Assembly: GCA_030340625.1 (NCBI GenBank)
Contig: JAOPHQ010000614.1
Span: forward strand, 69,501 to 133,500
Direction: 5' to 3'
Source of the DNA: Merluccius polli
Lineage: Eukaryota > Chordata > Actinopteri > Gadiformes > Merlucciidae
Length of the DNA: 64,000 bases
Under the pieces are notes generated by a model. It did no database searches, was not told the origin of the DNA, and saw only the letters and a program-made list of their open reading frames with translations. The position numbers and the translations under genes are program-made. Of the stretch, positions 61,155 to 64,000 are shown one piece after another (the stretch's first letter is position 1; each line of letters begins with the position of its first letter).

Positions 61155-62610
61155 CTGCCCCCATTCACCCCAAAGAACGAGCATTGCTTTACACAACACT
61201 ATACTGTTCTGTACCCGGGTTAGCCCCCACCTTACCCCCCCCCCCCCCCCCCCTCTCCACCGCAACCTCCCCCCTTCATAATTAACATGGTTTTCCTTGG
61301 TCTTTGGTGAGAGGGCCGGGGGAACTTAGAAAGTGCACACAGCAGCGGAAAAAAAAGAAATGCCAGTGGGTGGGTGGGATTTATCCGATGGTGACGACAG
61401 AAAATTTGTAAGTGCCGGCGACATACGAACTTACCAGCTTAGTGCACAGCGCCCCGTCCAAATCCAAAGCAGGTGATTTTTATAATCAAGATTGACCCAT
61501 TTCTAGCATGCATCAAAGTGCTACACAATAAGGTCATTGTTGGTGTTTTTTGACTAAGCTCCTTGCTACTGTAAATAGGCCAACCTGATATATGATTTGT
61601 ACCGCCTGCTGGTTGACATTAAAGACCTGTCCTGCAGCCTGTAGTAGAGGTGGTGCAGTGTGCACACGCAAGCAGACCTCAAACTCTGCGTCAGGGCACC
61701 AATTGGGTCAGCGTGACTTTTGCGACCCAAACTCTATCTGAAACTATCTGCTCACGTTGCCTCTTTCCCGGAGCAATAATCAGTCCGTTTATGTCTACTC
61801 GGACACAAACGTAGACACAAACACAAACCTGATCTTCATTTCTGTTTCTGTTTGTTCGATTATTAGATTCAACTTAGATTCGACTTATGCTGCCATGTAT
61901 AGGCCTACAATAGCTACAAATATGATTTGCTTACTAAATAATAAACAGGGGAAAGGTAGACAATAGTTTATTTGATCATGCATTCTGGGCTGCCGAGAGC
62001 GTCTACTATCTTGATGTTGAGCACAACCGAACGACCCGTCTCCTGGCAACGGCTGGTGGCGAGCCAGCAGCACCCACAGCACCCACAGGTGCAAATGAAT
62101 GTTTTGGTGTCATGCAGTGCATGGAGGCCGTGTCTGTGTAGTTTTTGTCACGTGTCCTCTGTTGGTAGAGAATAATATTATAATAAACACACGGAGCGCA
62201 AACATTTTCAATGACATCTGGAGGCAGCGTGCGAAGCACTCTCCATGCAGCGCATGCCCCCCACTGGACATCTCAGCTCATTACACCTCATTTAAACCTC
62301 CACTGTGTTTTTGACTCCGAAAGGACAACAGACCACTCTCTCTTCTGTCTGTCTCTATTTGCACCAGGGGCCAAATGTATAAACCGTGCATTAATAAATA
62401 TAGACAGTGTTGTATACATTTGGCCCCAGGCGTGTGCGTGTTGCTCAGGCGTGTGCGTGTTGCTCAAACCTCTGTGGTCTCCTTCTGCAGCTCTCCAACA
62501 TGTTTGGCAGCCTGAGCTCCACCGTCATGTCCCTGATGATCGGCTCGTACGCCTCCTCCGCCGTCACCTTCCCAGCAGTCAAGGTACCGGTGGAGCCACT
62601 TCCACTGCAC

Positions 62611-62657
<47 letters not shown>

Positions 62658-63180
62658 TGCAGGCGTATGTGTATGTGTGCAGGCGTGTGTGTATGTGTGC
62701 AGGCGTGTGTGTATGTGTGCAGGTGTGTGTGTCTTTGTGGTTAACCTACATTTAGATGGTATGTTTCGTAGGCTAAGAGAGGATGAAAGCCTTATCATCT
62801 TGATGCTGCTGATGACAATCTTAGAATCGACATCAGGATGTAGAATGAAATGAGAAAATAAATATATTGTTTAATGTTTCAAATAAAGTATGTGAACAAA
62901 TATAAAATGTCATGTGATCAGTTCATGAACTTCTCTCCGGTCCCCCTCTCTCTCCCAGCTGATCTATGATCTGGGCGTGTCCTTTAAAGTCATCATGTGG
63001 ACGTGGGCGGGGCTTGCGGGATTCATTTTTGTCAACTGCTTCTTCAACTGGCCCAAGGCTGGCTTCCCCACCCCGGACGAGGTGGACTATAGGTCAGTTA
63101 CTGCTGTCAATCATCTGACGTGCTCTGGTTACGCCTGGGGAACCAAAACACAATGGAATGGATAGGAAGGAATCGCTTAC

Positions 63181-63216
<36 letters not shown>

Positions 63217-64000
63217 AGTAACATCGAGGAAGTGTCTGCACCAGGCCAGGACGCGGTAGGAGAAAGACTGAGTGACAGAAATGGAGACGTCCGAAACTCC
63301 ACCGAGAAGCTGCCCCACACTCCTGAGGCAACAGTTTGTGAGTTCACCACTTCGTTAACACACACACACTCACACATGGGCAGAAGTATATGTTTATCTT
63401 TCTCTTTTTCTTGTATATTTACGAATACAATTAATTTACACCCTCTCTTTGTGTGTGTGTGTGTGTGTGTCTCTCTCTCTCTCTCTCTTCCAGCATCTGT
63501 GCCATTCCATCGCTCCGTGTTCTCGCCCATCTTCCTGTGGAGTCTGGTGACGATGGGCATGTCTCAGCTCAGGATCATCTTCTTCATGGGAGCCATAAAC
63601 AAAATGCTGGAGTACATTGTCCTGAAGGGCGACCCGCACCGTGAGTCACCCAGACCCCCTCCCTCACGCCTCACACAAACACACACTATGTATGCAACGC
63701 TGTGTCCCTCATTGGTGATTTTTAATCGTCGTTTGTTTGCATTTTCTGCCTTTTAGCCACGGACAAGCTGCAAAGTTTAGCCGCGGAGAAGGGTGAGTGG
63801 ACTTGATGATATATGTTCAAGACTTGGGTCACACAGGTTTAGACTTCAACAAAGACTGAAATAAGTTTATGGGGCTGTAGGTAAGATTTGATAGCTATTT
63901 GATTGTGAGAAATGGCCTAGCCTCCATCAGCTATTAGTGAGTGAAATGCCCTGTTTTGAGTTGACTGTGCGAGACCATTTAAAAAAGCAGAGAGGGAGAA
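54700..64000 (+). CDS. slc43a1: SLC43-family amino-acid transporter (LAT3-like), 5' part
   Basis: Nine coding exons, all GT-AG and phase-consistent: 54708-54861, 55625-55817, 56863-56918, 57322-57398, 62491-62583, 62959-63092, 63219-63337, 63494-63640 and 63757-63792, giving 336 codons before the window edge. The product is a multipass membrane carrier of the SLC43 branch of the major facilitator superfamily; SLC43A1 (LAT3) moves large neutral amino acids by facilitated diffusion. [79 protein letters not shown] and [15 protein letters not shown] are family hallmarks; [10 protein letters not shown] and [10 protein letters not shown] favour SLC43A1 over SLC43A2. N53 and N62 are glycosylation sequons in the first outside loop. 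The ATG follows a splice acceptor (CCCGCACAG), so an untranslated exon lies upstream. The teleost a/b paralogue is not resolved. Roughly the last 40% is outside the window. Confidence 0.9.
54708..54861 (+). CDS. slc43a1: slc43a1-like coding exon 1
   Basis: Cytosolic N-terminus with the RRRWWM motif, first membrane helix (about residues 15-40), ending YSYLCT; donor GTAACA, phase 1. Confidence 0.9.
55625..55817 (+). CDS. slc43a1: slc43a1-like coding exon 2
   Basis: First extracellular loop with two sequons (NDS, NSS) and the second helix, ending [13 protein letters not shown]; the D-x-x-GPR loop resembles the MFS motif after helix 2. Phase 2 at the end. Confidence 0.9.
56863..56918 (+). CDS. 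slc43a1: slc43a1-like coding exon 3
   Basis: 56-bp exon [19 protein letters not shown], the third helix; donor GTGAGT. Confidence 0.85.
57322..57398 (+). CDS. slc43a1: slc43a1-like coding exon 4
   Basis: [20 protein letters not shown] then TFTSLT, the strongly conserved helix-4 segment. Followed by the 5.1-kb intron. Confidence 0.95.
57466..57494. repeat. GC-rich palindrome in intron 4
   Basis: TTGGCGCGAGGTG and CACCTCGCGCCAA flank three bases. The TTGGCGCG core resembles an E2F site on each strand; function not known. Confidence 0.6.
58057..58190. repeat. (TG)n and (CT)n microsatellites in intron 4
   Basis: TG tract at 58,057-58,097 and CT tract at about 58,161-58,189. Other intronic tracts: GA at 56,116-56,161, AAT-rich at 59,005-59,041, TG at 62,612-62,655 and 63,183-63,213. 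Confidence 0.9.
58570..59000. repeat. Diverged tandem triplication in intron 4
   Basis: AGGATAGGCCACGAGTCACA near 58,574, AGGATAGGCCACTAGTCATA near 58,715 and GGGATAGGCTAAGAGTCACA near 58,864, each followed by AATGTGCTC/AATAATATTAT-like and TGTACATT-like blocks; period about 142-150 bp. Confidence 0.75.
59423..61285. repeat. Long inverted-repeat pair enclosing 1.5 kb in intron 4
   Basis: 59423-59564 and 61108-61285 are reverse complements: GGGGGCTAACCCGGGTACAG, AACAGTATAGTGTTG and GAATGGGGGCAGTGCAGAGA pair with their complements, ending inside in (GA)n/(CT)n. The interior has no recognisable gene; it holds a (TG)n at 60,367-60,398 and C-runs. Confidence 0.8.
62491..62583 (+). CDS. slc43a1: slc43a1-like coding exon 5
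   Basis: [20 protein letters not shown] then [11 protein letters not shown]; phase 0 on both sides. Confidence 0.95.
62959..63092 (+). CDS. slc43a1: slc43a1-like coding exon 6
   Basis: [20 protein letters not shown], then [20 protein letters not shown], the sixth helix and start of the central cytosolic loop. Confidence 0.95.
63219..63337 (+). CDS. slc43a1: slc43a1-like coding exon 7 (central loop)
   Basis: Hydrophilic loop with [18 protein letters not shown] and ATV before the GTGAGT donor. Shorter than in human SLC43A1. Confidence 0.8.
63494..63640 (+). CDS. slc43a1: slc43a1-like coding exon 8
   Basis: [20 protein letters not shown] then [20 protein letters not shown], the seventh helix. 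Confidence 0.95.
63757..63792 (+). CDS. slc43a1: slc43a1-like coding exon 9
   Basis: 36-bp exon ([12 protein letters not shown]) aligning with the QKVAETV region of SLC43A1; donor GTGAGT. Phase agrees. Confidence 0.7.

Overview
The window is animal nuclear DNA, almost certainly from a ray-finned (teleost) fish. Genes are split by GT-AG introns, (CA)n/(TG)n microsatellites are everywhere, several interspersed repeat motifs are typical of teleosts, and the right end carries a clear SLC43-family amino-acid transporter gene. There is no prokaryotic gene organisation, no rRNA or tRNA gene and no CRISPR array.

Positions 1 to about 44,540 are one head-to-tail tandem array with a unit of about 8.7 kb (9.0 kb in one copy). 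Homologous points lie at 1, 8,704, 17,412, 26,117 and 35,152, followed by a collapsed sixth copy at 43,667-44,540. Each unit carries one multi-exon gene on the minus strand. I resolved twelve coding exons in the best copy (copy E, 34,697-41,142) from splice sites and codon phase; one donor remains open. The predicted protein, about 1,600 residues, has two N-terminal FGKY-type repeats, low-complexity linkers, a DUF6729-like cysteine-containing region, a large transposase-like (RNase H/DDE-like) core and a C-terminal C-x2-C...H...C zinc motif. Each gene has a CpG-rich upstream block with repeated inverted CCAAT boxes and a GCGCATGCGC (NRF1-type) palindrome.

The array is polar. Copies A-C (left) are nearly identical, D is intermediate, E is most intact and F is a remnant. 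Copies A-D share a 19-bp deletion that breaks the first coding exon, and A-C share a second 128-bp net deletion. Many other frame breaks are plus or minus one base in C/G homopolymers and may be unpolished assembly errors. Three orphan C-terminal tail exons (about 45.7, 46.4 and 47.9 kb) extend the family beyond the array.

From 44.5 to 54.7 kb there is no intact gene: duplicated palindromes at the array edge, a 108-bp CCAAT duplication, minisatellites, extreme G/C homopolymers, small MITE-like elements and a very long (CA)n. From 54,700 to the right edge lie nine phase-consistent plus-strand coding exons of an slc43a1-like transporter, which runs off the window after about 336 codons. Its 5.1-kb fourth intron holds microsatellites, a diverged tandem triplication and a long inverted-repeat pair.
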